Source: Brevibacillus formosus
GTDB lineage: Bacteria > Bacillota > Bacilli > Brevibacillales > Brevibacillaceae
Assembly (NCBI RefSeq): GCF_003013405.1
Contig: NZ_PXZL01000020.1
Coordinates: 275,137 to 339,136 of the forward strand
Length of the DNA: 64,000 nucleotides
Direction: 5' to 3'
Shown in pieces: positions 7,915 through 18,200 of this stretch. The notes under the pieces were generated by a model. The model was not told the DNA's origin and did not search any database. It saw nothing but the letters and a program-made list of their open reading frames with translations. Numbering within the stretch: position 1 is the stretch's first letter; each line of letters begins with the position of its first letter. The translations under genes were made by a program, and so were the position numbers.

Positions 7915-8871
7915 TTACTCGTACAATGCAGCAATCATGTCTGGATTTATGAAGTCTTTTAATCCCCACCACATATACTCTAGCTTGTTGCCATTCATTA
8001 CTTTGCTTACGCCGAACCGTTCACATATCTCATGATACTGCTCTTTTCCGAGTTCACCATCACGTTCTAGCAGTTGTTTTCCCATCCAGATCATCCCGCT
8101 GCGTTGAATCGTTTTCACTCGTAGATTGTCCAAACCAAAGTATTCTTCTAATGCATGTAATCTCCCATAAATCAGATGAGGACTGACTTGTTCCATATGA
8201 ACATTTCTTGTCTTGGCTGGCCTGATTACATAGCCTGTTTCAATTAATTCACTTGTTTCTTTGAGATGATCTCGTCTCATCTCCCCATTCCCTTTGAGAT
8301 AATCCTTTTGCTTGATTGCGCCATTTATTAATTTCAGACACTGCTCGGATATTTGAATTTCTCTTGTTTCTTCTTTATCGTTAATCAATATCAATGTTCG
8401 TTTCTCATCATTGACTTGTTCACGTTTTAGATTGCGTAGTTCACTTACCTCTCTTCCACCCGCACCTTCAAATAACAGAGAGAGAATCACAGAATCCTGA
8501 TCGTTATTACATTGGTCAATGATTGCATCGATTTCTTGCTTCGTAATAAATTGTTGGTGGGTGTTACCTACCATGTTCTTAAACCATTCTTTTGAAACGG
8601 ACTCCAGTGGATTGGTGTCCTCTCTAAGCCCCTCTGCCCTTGCCCAATTCAAGTAAGCAGATATCGTTCTCCCAGCCGTATTAAGAGAGTCTCCTGTAGA
8701 AGCATGGAAGCCGTGCAGGGCAGTTTCAATCTCATCCAATGTAAAGTGGAGCAAATCCTTATCCTTTTCCACTTCGAACTTCATTGTCAAGTTGAAAACT
8801 CTTGAATAAGCTTTTTGGGTATTTTCTTTATATCCTTGAAGAAAGGTAGTTTTTATTTCGGGGTTAAACAT
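7915..8871 (-). CDS. MrpR-family phage lytic-cycle repressor (SPbeta YopR-like, tyrosine-recombinase fold)
   Basis: The 318-residue protein matches the SPbeta MrpR/YopR family along its length: MFNPEIK at the start, a SAM-like N-terminal DNA-binding domain, then SVILSLLFEGAGGREVSEL and late RSGMIWMGKQLL and GELGKEQYHEICERFGV. The fold is that of tyrosine recombinases, but the His-X-X-Arg motif and the nucleophilic Tyr are not visible, as in MrpR, which is a repressor rather than an integrase. ATG at 8871 has AAAGGTG upstream. The leader carries a perfect palindrome and a second half of the same box. It probably keeps the mini-element silent. A degenerate integrase is the alternative. Confidence 0.85.
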   Translation of the reverse strand: MFNPEIKTTFLQGYKENTQKAYSRVFNLTMKFEVEKDKDLLHFTLDEIETALHGFHASTGDSLNTAGRTISAYLNWARAEGLREDTNPLESVSKEWFKNMVGNTHQQFITKQEIDAIIDQCNNDQDSVILSLLFEGAGGREVSELRNLKREQVNDEKRTLILINDKEETREIQISEQCLKLINGAIKQKDYLKGNGEMRRDHLKETSELIETGYVIRPAKTRNVHMEQVSPHLIYGRLHALEEYFGLDNLRVKTIQRSGMIWMGKQLLERDGELGKEQYHEICERFGVSKVMNGNKLEYMWWGLKDFINPDMIAALYE

Positions 8872-8901
8872 GGTTACACACCTTTCTTGATGAAAAAGGA
8901 T

Positions 8902-8950
8902 ACTATAAATTTATAGTTTGATTTCCTTGAATTGATATTACTATAAATTT
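8902..8950. promoter_or_regulatory. Palindromic and half-site operators upstream of the MrpR-like gene
   Basis: ACTATAAATTTATAGT at 8902-8917 is a perfect 16-nt palindrome, and ACTATAAATTT recurs at 8940-8950, 38 nt further upstream of the gene. Sites of the same sequence lie before the replication gene. They are likely autoregulatory sites. Confidence 0.5.
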
Positions 8951-8997
8951 TCAACTTAACGCAAGAGTTTTTGCTTCTTTCAGGAATAAATTACAGA

Positions 8998-9030
8998 AAC
9001 CCCAGACGAGTTGAATACTCATTTGGGGTT
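8998..9030 (-). terminator. Terminator after the Rhs immunity gene
   Basis: AACCCCAGACGAGT (8998-9011) pairs with ACTCATTTGGGGTT (9017-9030), a 14-bp stem with two weak pairs and a 5-nt loop. It starts 13 nt past the immunity stop. The T-tract on the minus strand is poor. Its sequence resembles the hairpin at 2184-2212. Confidence 0.7.
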
Positions 9031-9042
9031 CTATGTTTACAC

Positions 9043-9669
9043 CTAAAACATTCTATCTACTGCTTTTACGTAACAGGGACACCAATGGAACGCATTTACA
9101 TTTGAATACGCTTCCTGAAATTCTTGTTCCCGTTGGAACCATGGTAAATCAGGTTGACGATTTAAAACATCACGTAAACAATACCAACCTTGTCTTAAGT
9201 CTTCTCCACCAGTTGACCTAAAATCACCATTTGAGCAGAAAGCACAAATGTTAAAGGATACGTCCATTTTGTCTTGAAGTGCTTGTAAAGCGATGGAGAA
9301 ATCCTCAATAGCTTCCGCTTCAAAGGTTATCCCTCTGTAATTGCATACTAGTCTGTACTTTAATTGAGGTTCATCAGGGTCATATTGTCTAGTGACGGAA
9401 GTATATTCTTCCACCGTTAATATTTCTACAGAATTACCATTAGTAGATTGTACACTATTCAAGAACTTTAGCTGATATCCTTCTGGTAACTTCGTTATTA
9501 ACTCAAGAAGACTCTGAACATATGTCGCTTCATCGCTTTCAAAATATAGAGATTTTCCTGCCAGAATCAGATGAACAGTTTCATTTTCTCTAAATCGAAC
9601 ATAAAGGATCGTATCCTGACTGTGCCCCTTTTCGTCAATTAGTTTAGTAGTGACACTCCTCTCGTTCAT
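9043..9669 (-). CDS. Probable immunity protein of the WapA-like Rhs toxin
   Basis: This 208-residue acidic cytoplasmic protein lacks a signal peptide. The C-terminal third has a Cys-rich patch (FNICAFCSNGDFRS, then GWYCLRDV and FHWCPCY) that could bind a metal such as zinc; the N-terminal ~130 residues look like a beta-rich domain. I cannot name the family with confidence. The gene begins 17 nt after the toxin stop codon with GGGAGG in front of ATG, and a terminator follows. Its place between the toxin tail and the terminator is the evidence for immunity. Confidence 0.7.
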   Translation of the reverse strand: MNERSVTTKLIDEKGHSQDTILYVRFRENETVHLILAGKSLYFESDEATYVQSLLELITKLPEGYQLKFLNSVQSTNGNSVEILTVEEYTSVTRQYDPDEPQLKYRLVCNYRGITFEAEAIEDFSIALQALQDKMDVSFNICAFCSNGDFRSTGGEDLRQGWYCLRDVLNRQPDLPWFQREQEFQEAYSNVNAFHWCPCYVKAVDRMF

Positions 9670-9686
9670 TCTCTCCCTCCCTTCTT

Positions 9687-12600
9687 TTACCTTCCCTTAA
9701 TTGAGATAGACTTTAGTACACTAGTTAAATAATACGGATTTGATTCTGCATCAGGTCTTGAAGCAATCCACGCTTTGTGATGGGCAGGGTTTGTTGCAAA
9801 GATACTGACGTGCCCAGTGGCAGGATTGTCAATCACAGCCTTCAAAACGCCAGTTGCGTTTACAGCATCTATTGAAGTGAACGTATATTTGGTAGACCCT
9901 GGTGCTAAAAAGTATGATAATCCTGTTGTATCCACTGGTCTTGGGGTTAGATTGGTGTTTGTACCCGAACCGTCACGGAATATTAGGGTCTGTCCATTAT
10001 AATTATAAGTTGTAGTGCTCGTCGAGGTGTCCTGCGTAGCAAGGTTCAATATCGTTGCCCCAACAGCAGCCCATCCTATTGCACCACCTGATACTGAACC
10101 AGAACCAGACCTTGGCATAGTTGCAGTAGTTCCTGCAAAAAAAACAGCGGTGTGTCTTAGTTCAAAGTCTTTTGCAATAGAAGCACCCAAATTACTCCAG
10201 TATGCTGTCCTTGCATTATCTGCTTGGGTCTCAGCAAATTGCTTACGTTGTGTGTTTCCTGCTTTATTTGCCTTCTCCCAGACATCCGTCCAAAGAGCAA
10301 TCGTATCTCTAGTTGATCCTTTAATATATTCGTCTCCATCTTTCCAATGACCTGTAGGGTCTTTATATCTTAAAGGATTATTCTCCACATACGTATACAA
10401 GTTCAAACTCAACGGATTATCCACTTGCCCTTTATACGTATCCTCCGATATAAACCGCCCTATCTTCGGATCATAATACCTAGCCCGCAAATAATAGAAT
10501 CCGCTCTCCTTGTCATATATTTCTCCTGCATACGTAAACGGGTTGGAAATCGTCTCCTTAACCTTATCCGCGATCAAGTTGCCCCAAATATCATAATCAT
10601 ACGTATTCAAGACATTGCCGTTCGAATCCTTGATCTTAACAACATCACCGTGGCTGTTGTAGTAGTAATTGCCTTCAAGATTCGATGCATAGTCTTTTCG
10701 CCAAATCAACTGGTTGCCAAACACATTCCGCGCCTTCACTCGACCATCTTGCGTGAGCTCTTCAATCACTTGCCCATTCAGGTAAACGTAATGGGTCGTG
10801 TCGGTCACACTACCAGTCTGTTGCTTCGTCGCCCGCAGTCCACCTGGATAATACGTGTACGTCGTTGTCCCTTTCTCGTCCTTATACTCCTGCAAACGAT
10901 TAAACAAATCGTGCTTCATTTCATAGGAGCTTAAGATGTTACCAGGAGCATTGGCATACACTTGGCGGTTGCCGCGCTTATCATAGGCATACTGCTTAAC
11001 GTTCCCTTCAACCGATTCTTCCTTGATCCGGGAAAGCTTGTCGTACACAAACAATCCATAATTCGTACCGGAGCGCTTTTGACTGGTGATATTGCCAAAC
11101 AGATCGTAGCCATTTGTCTCGTTCCAGCCGTCTGCGTGATTCAAGGCTGTTTTTTCACCAAATGAGCTGATCGATTGCTGCATGGCTGTTGGTTGCCCCG
11201 GATACGATATAGCATTGGTTTCACCTGAGTTACTAATATCGTATGTATACGTTGTCGTTCCGACTCCGGGGATCGCCACCGAGTTCAATCTGTTCGCGTT
11301 ATCATAGCTGTATTCGACTTTCATCGATGGGGCAGAACCAGATACCGCACTTCTTGCAGGGTATACAAGTGTATCTACCGAATCGTCATTGTCTGAATAA
11401 AGAAGCTGGTAGTCTTTGCCCATCATCGTCTGGCGATTCTTCCGATGGAACCCATCATAGCCATAGCTGATCGCGTTTCCTGTGTGATTATTTTCGCTCA
11501 AAAGCAGACCAGACTGTGGATCGTACACGCGCTCTTCATAGAATGCAGTACCAGAAGAAACTTTCGTCAGCTCATGGAAAGGCGAATAGTCGTAGTTGAA
11601 TGTGACGCCGTTTTTGTCCTTGTAACTCTTCACAAGGCCGCTTTTATCGTAGGTGTACGTCTCTGCTTTTGTCTCTGGATTCTTCTCCGAGAGCTTCCAT
11701 GCCAAACTATTGTAGGTATACTCTGCCGTAGTCGTCCCATTTTCCAGAACACTGGTGAGATTGCCTAGCGTATCGTAGCCATATACGTTTACGTTATTTT
11801 CCGGGTCCTGCAAATACACCAGGTTGTCGTTGTGATCGAAGCGCATACTCCACGCTTGGGAAGTCTCGCCGTCAGAGATTTCTTTAAGGGTTACTTTCCC
11901 GAATCGATCAGTCTGATAGTTTGTCACGCGATGGTGACTGCCACTTTGGGTCGTCTCCTCTGTGCTCTCCACTCTTCCATACAAGTCGCGGTAGGTGGTT
12001 ACGATGAACCCATTTGGAGAGAGCGTTTGTTCCGTCAATCGTGGCAAATACTTCGATCCATCCGAGTAGGCATTGTTTCGATGGTGTTTGGTAGTTCCGA
12101 GTGCATTCGTCGTTTGATACAAAAAACCATCCCAGTCATACAGATACGAAGTGCTTTCCCCCTGCTTCCCAAAAGGAACCGTGCGGCTAACCTCTAACCC
12201 ATCTGGCGTGAACTCGTTTTCTACCAATGGGCGTTTCGCACCTGTTGTGCCCACCTGCTCTTGATAGGCGGTATCTCCGTATGGGGTGTAGTAGGTGATG
12301 AGTCTTGATGAATCTGGTGCAATTTTCTCCACGATGCCCGGTCCATCTGCACTCGATCCAGAAGCTTCGCCGTCCCGATACACGTACGTAATGGTTCGTT
12401 TTGCACCTTGATTGTGAAAAGTCTCTGATAGAGGTCTTCCTAGCTCATCGTATTCATAAGTAGCCTTGCTTCCGTTCGGATAGGTCTGGCTTTTGATTTG
12501 ACCTTTGTCATCGATTTCGTAGGAAAAATTCAATACATCCGATTTGCCGCTTTCCAGCTCGACACCAGCGAGTGCGATCTGCGTAGGCTGAATTCCGTAT

Positions 12601-15152
12601 TGATCATAAGCGGTGAAGGTCTGCGTCCGTGTTTTTCCTCCGCCAAAGTTCTCCGTTATCGAATAAAGCTGTTTGTTTGTGTACTCGTAGGTTCGTTCAA
12701 TCGATTGACTTTTGGGCGTATTGATTAAATTGGCAGGGAACGAGTTGATCTCCGTTTCCTTTCGGAGCATATATTGATCGTTGTACTCATAAGTGGTATT
12801 CGAATAATACGGATCACCGGATGCGGTCGTTGATTGTGTTCGGGCTGCCTTCAACACAGAGAAGGTACGGAATCCCCATGGATTTAGCGCTACCTCATCG
12901 TATGTCCATGTGCTCATAATCCCGTCTGGCGCAATCTGCTTGATCAGTTGTCCATAATGGTTGTATTCCAGGTACGTCTCTTGTGCGTAGTTGTTGATCT
13001 TGGCAGCATACTGTGCACGATTGGAAACATTCGGGTCTTTTAAGTAGGAATTGAAAACATCCAGATCGCTCACTGCCGATGTCGGTTCCAAGAAAACGTA
13101 TTGATACGTCGGCTTTGTATTCCGACCGGAATAGGCATAGGTTGTGTACGTAGTTGGATTGTACTCGACCCGGTACTTCGCGCCTGATACATTTGTTCCG
13201 CCTTTGCTCACGCCTGTTATCTTTTCGCTTCGCAGCAATGGATTTCCGTCTTGATTGACCTTGTAAATGGAATTCTTCGTGTAACGGGAAACCTCAGATT
13301 CCGTGACTTGGATGGTATCCCCATGGCGTTCTGCAAAATTTTTCAATCTAGGCAATTGTTCCTTTGGTACCTTCCATATCTCGCGGAAATTGCCGTTATC
13401 TGCATAGGTCTTTTCCAGCTTATGCGTATTCGAACCGCTCGGCGTTTTCTGCGTATAGCTGTACGATACTTTATTAACCGGATGATAGGCTACATAGCTT
13501 AGTGCATACTTGTCTTGAAAAATCCGTACGAGACCGTCATTAAACGTAGTTTGACCTAGTTGATAGGGACGATAGTCGTAGTTGATTTTTAATCCTTGCA
13601 ACGGATAGGAAACCTCTTGCATAAGCAAGTAATCGATTTCCTTACGCTTCTTTGTATCCGATTCCCAGTACTTTGCTGAATCTTGGAGGGTTTGATCAGT
13701 TGGGAGCTTATCCAGGGTGTATTCTTTGTTCAAATTGAAATAAGCAATGCCCTTCGTTTTCGGATCATGATAGGCATACCGCGCCACTGTATATGCGCTG
13801 CTTCCGCTCCCTGCTGTCGGCAGGACTTCTACTCGAACAAGCTGATGATAACCGCTCAATGCGAACTTTCGTTCAAAATGGTAGCGAATGTGCTTGAGCA
13901 CCGTGGTCTCGGTCTTGTCTTTGTAGACGATCAAGTCTTGCGTGGTGTTGTTTTGCTTTCGTTTCAGCACCACATAACGTCCGACACTATCTTCAATGCT
14001 TACTGGCTCCCCATCACTACTCACGTTGTACTTGATCTTGTCCCCATAAATATTAGATTTGACGACCGTTCCCAAGGTGACATCAAACTCGTACTTCAAA
14101 TTTCGGTAATGCAGCGTGTACTTCCGATTCACTTCGTCAATCGTGAAGAAGATGTCTTGATACGGATAATTCACAAACTTGTTGAACCGATATTCTAAAG
14201 ATGTACCGTCTTCCAAGGTGATGTAATACCGATTACTCGATGGATCCTTATCTATTTTGGTAGAGTAAATTTGTTGACTTGAATCATAGGGGTCGTCCCT
14301 TACCGTTACGGCCTGCTCTCGACTGACGATATCCAATCTCGGCATATTAAAATCCCAGCCGGTTGCAAATTTGTCATTGTCATGAAGGGCTTCATTCTTG
14401 TCTAGATCATCATCCCAGCTTGGCACACTGATTTTACTGCTCAAGGAGTGGTATCTGCGTTTTATGTCCAAATCCAGTCCATGCTTGCCCGGCAAAAAGA
14501 GATCTTGCTCGACCAGGTTCGCAGCTCGATATACATCATCGACGGATTGCTCTGTTTTTGAACGAGCAAATCGAAACTCCTGATCCTTTTCGGTGTATTT
14601 TACCGGAGGAGGCGTAGTGGATTGGACCTCCATCTGTTCTTCCAGTTGCTTGATTTCATTGATTTTAGATAGAACAAGAGGGGTTAACCGCTGCAAGAGG
14701 TCTTTGCTTTCCTGACTCAGATTCCCGAATTGGGTGATAATCTGCTCAGAGGAAAGGCGTTTGACTTCTTCTTGTTCTTCTGCTGTTAGTAATTGCAGCA
14801 GCTCGGAATAGAAATAGGCTGCGAACTTTAACAATGCTCTGTCAAAACTGCGGTGAATGTCAATAACAGTGTCAGTCTCTAGCTGCGTCCATGTAAGCGA
14901 AGAAATATCCGTTTCCGTGAACTCGGTCGGATTTTTTGCTTCTCCTTTGTCATTGGTGATTGGCTCGCCCATGGACTGTTGAATCTCTTCGATTGCCGTG
15001 TCAGGAGTTGCTGCTTTCTCACCTGAGGTTATATGAGAGATGGACACGGGGGAGGATTCATTTGCGAACGTCGTTCCAAGCGGCAACATCGTCGTGCATA
15101 ATGCAAGGCAAAGCACAACGATCATGAGTGATTTTATGGAAAAATGTTTCAT
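9687..15152 (-). CDS. Secreted WapA-like RHS/YD-repeat polymorphic toxin
   Basis: The 1821-residue protein has a Sec signal peptide (residues 1-~31, LCLALCTTMLPLGTTFA), an N-terminal region of ~600 residues, then a long array of YD repeats (for example YTYDISNSG, YDLFGNITS, YAYDKRGNR). The Rhs core ends FYYLRARYYDPKIGRF... NNPLRYKDPTG at about residue 1610. The polymorphic tail after DPTG holds a Gly/Ala-rich, possibly hydrophobic, stretch (GGAIGWAAVGATILNLA) and a last ~80 residues (TSIDAVNATGVLKAV... HVSIFATNPAHHKAWI) that are probably the toxin; I cannot assign its activity. Like Bacillus WapA it should be exported to the wall and deliver the tail to neighbours. It sits 62 nt after the subtilase gene and 17 nt before its immunity gene. 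Confidence 0.92.
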   Translation of the reverse strand: MKHFSIKSLMIVVLCLALCTTMLPLGTTFANESSPVSISHITSGEKAATPDTAIEEIQQSMGEPITNDKGEAKNPTEFTETDISSLTWTQLETDTVIDIHRSFDRALLKFAAYFYSELLQLLTAEEQEEVKRLSSEQIITQFGNLSQESKDLLQRLTPLVLSKINEIKQLEEQMEVQSTTPPPVKYTEKDQEFRFARSKTEQSVDDVYRAANLVEQDLFLPGKHGLDLDIKRRYHSLSSKISVPSWDDDLDKNEALHDNDKFATGWDFNMPRLDIVSREQAVTVRDDPYDSSQQIYSTKIDKDPSSNRYYITLEDGTSLEYRFNKFVNYPYQDIFFTIDEVNRKYTLHYRNLKYEFDVTLGTVVKSNIYGDKIKYNVSSDGEPVSIEDSVGRYVVLKRKQNNTTQDLIVYKDKTETTVLKHIRYHFERKFALSGYHQLVRVEVLPTAGSGSSAYTVARYAYHDPKTKGIAYFNLNKEYTLDKLPTDQTLQDSAKYWESDTKKRKEIDYLLMQEVSYPLQGLKINYDYRPYQLGQTTFNDGLVRIFQDKYALSYVAYHPVNKVSYSYTQKTPSGSNTHKLEKTYADNGNFREIWKVPKEQLPRLKNFAERHGDTIQVTESEVSRYTKNSIYKVNQDGNPLLRSEKITGVSKGGTNVSGAKYRVEYNPTTYTTYAYSGRNTKPTYQYVFLEPTSAVSDLDVFNSYLKDPNVSNRAQYAAKINNYAQETYLEYNHYGQLIKQIAPDGIMSTWTYDEVALNPWGFRTFSVLKAARTQSTTASGDPYYSNTTYEYNDQYMLRKETEINSFPANLINTPKSQSIERTYEYTNKQLYSITENFGGGKTRTQTFTAYDQYGIQPTQIALAGVELESGKSDVLNFSYEIDDKGQIKSQTYPNGSKATYEYDELGRPLSETFHNQGAKRTITYVYRDGEASGSSADGPGIVEKIAPDSSRLITYYTPYGDTAYQEQVGTTGAKRPLVENEFTPDGLEVSRTVPFGKQGESTSYLYDWDGFLYQTTNALGTTKHHRNNAYSDGSKYLPRLTEQTLSPNGFIVTTYRDLYGRVESTEETTQSGSHHRVTNYQTDRFGKVTLKEISDGETSQAWSMRFDHNDNLVYLQDPENNVNVYGYDTLGNLTSVLENGTTTAEYTYNSLAWKLSEKNPETKAETYTYDKSGLVKSYKDKNGVTFNYDYSPFHELTKVSSGTAFYEERVYDPQSGLLLSENNHTGNAISYGYDGFHRKNRQTMMGKDYQLLYSDNDDSVDTLVYPARSAVSGSAPSMKVEYSYDNANRLNSVAIPGVGTTTYTYDISNSGETNAISYPGQPTAMQQSISSFGEKTALNHADGWNETNGYDLFGNITSQKRSGTNYGLFVYDKLSRIKEESVEGNVKQYAYDKRGNRQVYANAPGNILSSYEMKHDLFNRLQEYKDEKGTTTYTYYPGGLRATKQQTGSVTDTTHYVYLNGQVIEELTQDGRVKARNVFGNQLIWRKDYASNLEGNYYYNSHGDVVKIKDSNGNVLNTYDYDIWGNLIADKVKETISNPFTYAGEIYDKESGFYYLRARYYDPKIGRFISEDTYKGQVDNPLSLNLYTYVENNPLRYKDPTGHWKDGDEYIKGSTRDTIALWTDVWEKANKAGNTQRKQFAETQADNARTAYWSNLGASIAKDFELRHTAVFFAGTTATMPRSGSGSVSGGAIGWAAVGATILNLATQDTSTSTTTYNYNGQTLIFRDGSGTNTNLTPRPVDTTGLSYFLAPGSTKYTFTSIDAVNATGVLKAVIDNPATGHVSIFATNPAHHKAWIASRPDAESNPYYLTSVLKSISIKGR

Positions 15153-15214
15153 AATGCCTCCGTTAGAGATATTCGTCCCCCCATGATGCGAAGGGGGGAC
15201 TGCATGAACATGGA

Positions 15215-18200
15215 TTAGGGTACAACCGTAATCGTTATCGTTTTAAACTGTCCGTCGTAAGACACCCTGGCCTCTGTTGTTCCAGGATTCATTCCATACA
15301 CAACGCCTTTCACGATAAATCCAATCCTAGAATCTACCACTGAGTAAAGGCCTTGTGTTGTTACATCCAGCGTACTGCCGTCTTCCTTTGTTGCTGTGAC
15401 CTTAATTGGTCGCGTGCTGCCAGCTCGTACCTCCACCTTTTCCTGATCCACATGTAATACGGTTCCTTTTGGTGGAAGCGTCACTGCATGCTTGACACTT
15501 TTTAAAATGTTTCCATTATCATCATGAATGAACGTTACGGATTCTACACCATTTTCTTTAATCGCCTTAATCCGATTGTTTTGATCGTAAACGTACTCAT
15601 AAAGAGTCCCACCAGGGAGGGGAGCAAAAACGGTAAAGGAAACACTCACCGGATAACTCTCGGTATTGGTCAATTTGATCGTGTAGCTGCCCATCCCCAG
15701 CTCATAATTGATTTCTGAAGGAGTTGGCGTCTCTTTAGGTGTTACAGCATTTCCATTGGACAGGACCGTGACAACCGGATATTTATTTGTCTGATTTTTT
15801 AATTGTGTCATCATACGATACTTGCCAGGAATAGTCGTATTCATGGCCATCTCTACCGTTTGACCAGGCTGCAGCGTAATTTCCTTTGGCTGGTTGAAGG
15901 TAAAGGCCTCTCCCCCCGGCTTTGCCAGAAGTGTAGCGTAAACCGAATCCTTTGCGACAATTTTTACATAATAGGTTTTTCCTGCAACAAACACGGGGTT
16001 GACTCTTCCATTCGCTCCCGCCGCAATCTCCTCATGTGCCTGCAAGCTTGCCGCTTTATAGACGGAGAGAGTTGCATTGGCTGGTGAACCCGAATCGTTG
16101 TTTAACGTGAATGAATACGTTCCATTTGTTCCAGCAACGATTTTCATGTATTTCGCCTCATTTGCAGGGAAATACATCCGCACTGGGCTATTCTCAACCA
16201 TTCCATTAAAATTGCCTTCTGCTGGTTTCGTTTCAACCGTAATCGAACTGCTGTAGCTGCTAATCCCGGCTGAAGTATACGCCCAAAGTCTAATGGTATA
16301 CACACGCGCTGGCTGAAGGCCCGTGATCGTATGGTTGGTAACATCGCCCACTTTTTTGATACCGCCGCCGTCGACTTGGATTCCGTAGTCAATGGCACCT
16401 ACAGACGGACTCCAATAGATTTTGAGTGAATTCGTTTCGGCCTCTGCGTTCACGATACTTGGAGCATCCGGCTTGTCTTCTACCGTTAAGCTTCCGTAGT
16501 AATAGACTACGGTCGGCTCTGTCACTTTGATATTTTCGTACGTGCCTGATCCGATTTCCCGCCCCGTCCAATTCAGCTCCCACTGACCGGAGGTTCCTGT
16601 TGTTGTGAATTTTTTGGCAGAATGAGAGGAGGACACTTGGGCTTCAATCATTTCTCCGGAGGTAAGCTTCGTGTATGTTCCATCCAATGTAAAGGTGTCA
16701 TCAAGGTCCATGACTCTCTTGGCAACCGGCGTGTAGATCACGATTTTTGGAAGTGCCTCTTCCAGTCGAATGGAATAGTTAACTGCTGGTGTCCAAGCTC
16801 CCCGGTTATCCTGCGCCTGCACTGTCCAGTAAATGGTCTGGTGCAGCATATCTTTTGTAAGCGGGAAGGAATACCTGCTAACAACTTGTCTGTTTTGAGA
16901 AGCCTCCGGTATCAGCTCCTCTTTTTCAACAAGCTCATTTCCACCTGGCGTGAAGCCCACTCGTAATTTTGTCGAAACGATTTTGTCCGTGACATCATTT
17001 TCATTGAGCGTATATTTGATGATTCCTGTAAGCCCTCTGTCCAAGGTGACAAACTCCGTGCTTTGTACGACAGGTGCTTGATTGGCAGCCAGAACACTGA
17101 AATTCAACTTCGCAGTGCCGCCATAAACATAAGCAGGCGTCTTCGGCATAATCGAGCGAATTCGTGCTTCCACTCGGGCATTTTTCTCGATAACACTTGT
17201 ATCAAACACGTAGGAACGTGCTGTGCCTGTCAATTTTTCGCGGATTGTTGAGGTGACATGCCCACCTTCGCTTATATAAATGAGTAATTCTTGCGATTCG
17301 ATTTTACTGGAGTGCCCACCGTAGCTTGCGTATTCCCAAGTCAGTGAAACCTTTTCTCCTTTTAAAATTTCGGTTCCATCTTTGGGAGATTTCCAATCTG
17401 CGACAACCACAATGTCTTCCTTTTCAGCTTGTGCTCTCATGTCCAAGGTGAAGTCTACTTTTTCACTGAGTGATCTTCCCGACTTTTGGTCGACTGCCCA
17501 GACACGAAGAGAGTACAAAACATCCGGTTTCAAGTGATGAGTGGGCAGGTTGAATAAAAATGGCTGGTGCTTTTCCGAAGCTGTAAATCTCGTCAACTCT
17601 TGTGGATCTTCGTCATCCAACTGGTACCATATGTTTACCTGATCTCCCACATTCGGGTCCATGGCAAAACCTGAGATCACGACAACATCTTTGCCATCAA
17701 CCGTGGAGACTGCTGCTCCTACAACAGGAGAGGTCAAATAGATTTGGGGAGACGCATTATCGTTAACGGCGTTGCTCACGTAGGTAATTTCAGGTGTCCA
17801 TTTCAGCAAATCACCGATGCTGCTTTCTTTTTGATCCACTTGAAACAAGAGCACATCTCCTTGCTCTACCTCAAGTTCTTCTTGGAGTTCTACACCAATT
17901 TCATCGTTGAATTCGATAGCTTGCCAGCCAGTGGACGGCCAAATTTGTTCATCGTTTTTCAGCAATCGGACGTTTACCCCATCGCCCTCATCGACTTGAA
18001 TTTTGGAAATCCAACCGCTGACCTGGATTTTTCCTGATCGTGGCGCTTCCCATTTGATAACAGGGTTTGAGCTGCCGACTCTTATCCAGGTATTCCCGAT
18101 GGCCGTATCGTGATTACTCTCCCATTCTTCTGTTTGCTTGTTCCATGTCAAATCAGCATGGCGATCCCCTGACACCTCTTGATAGGACCAATTGTCCTTG

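Noticed and set aside
7915..8871. Active tyrosine integrase
   Set aside because: The fold fits, but the catalytic His-X-X-Arg and Tyr are not visible and similarity is to the MrpR repressor.
3685..10446. The 38-nt exact repeat as attachment sites of the mini-element
   Set aside because: Both copies encode the conserved Rhs core end in frame, so shared ancestry of the toxin genes explains them better.
9817..14583. Many plus-strand open frames of 60-170 codons opposite the Rhs gene
   Set aside because: They lack ribosome sites and family resemblance and lie wholly inside the YD-repeat gene; they are antisense shadows of its codon pattern.
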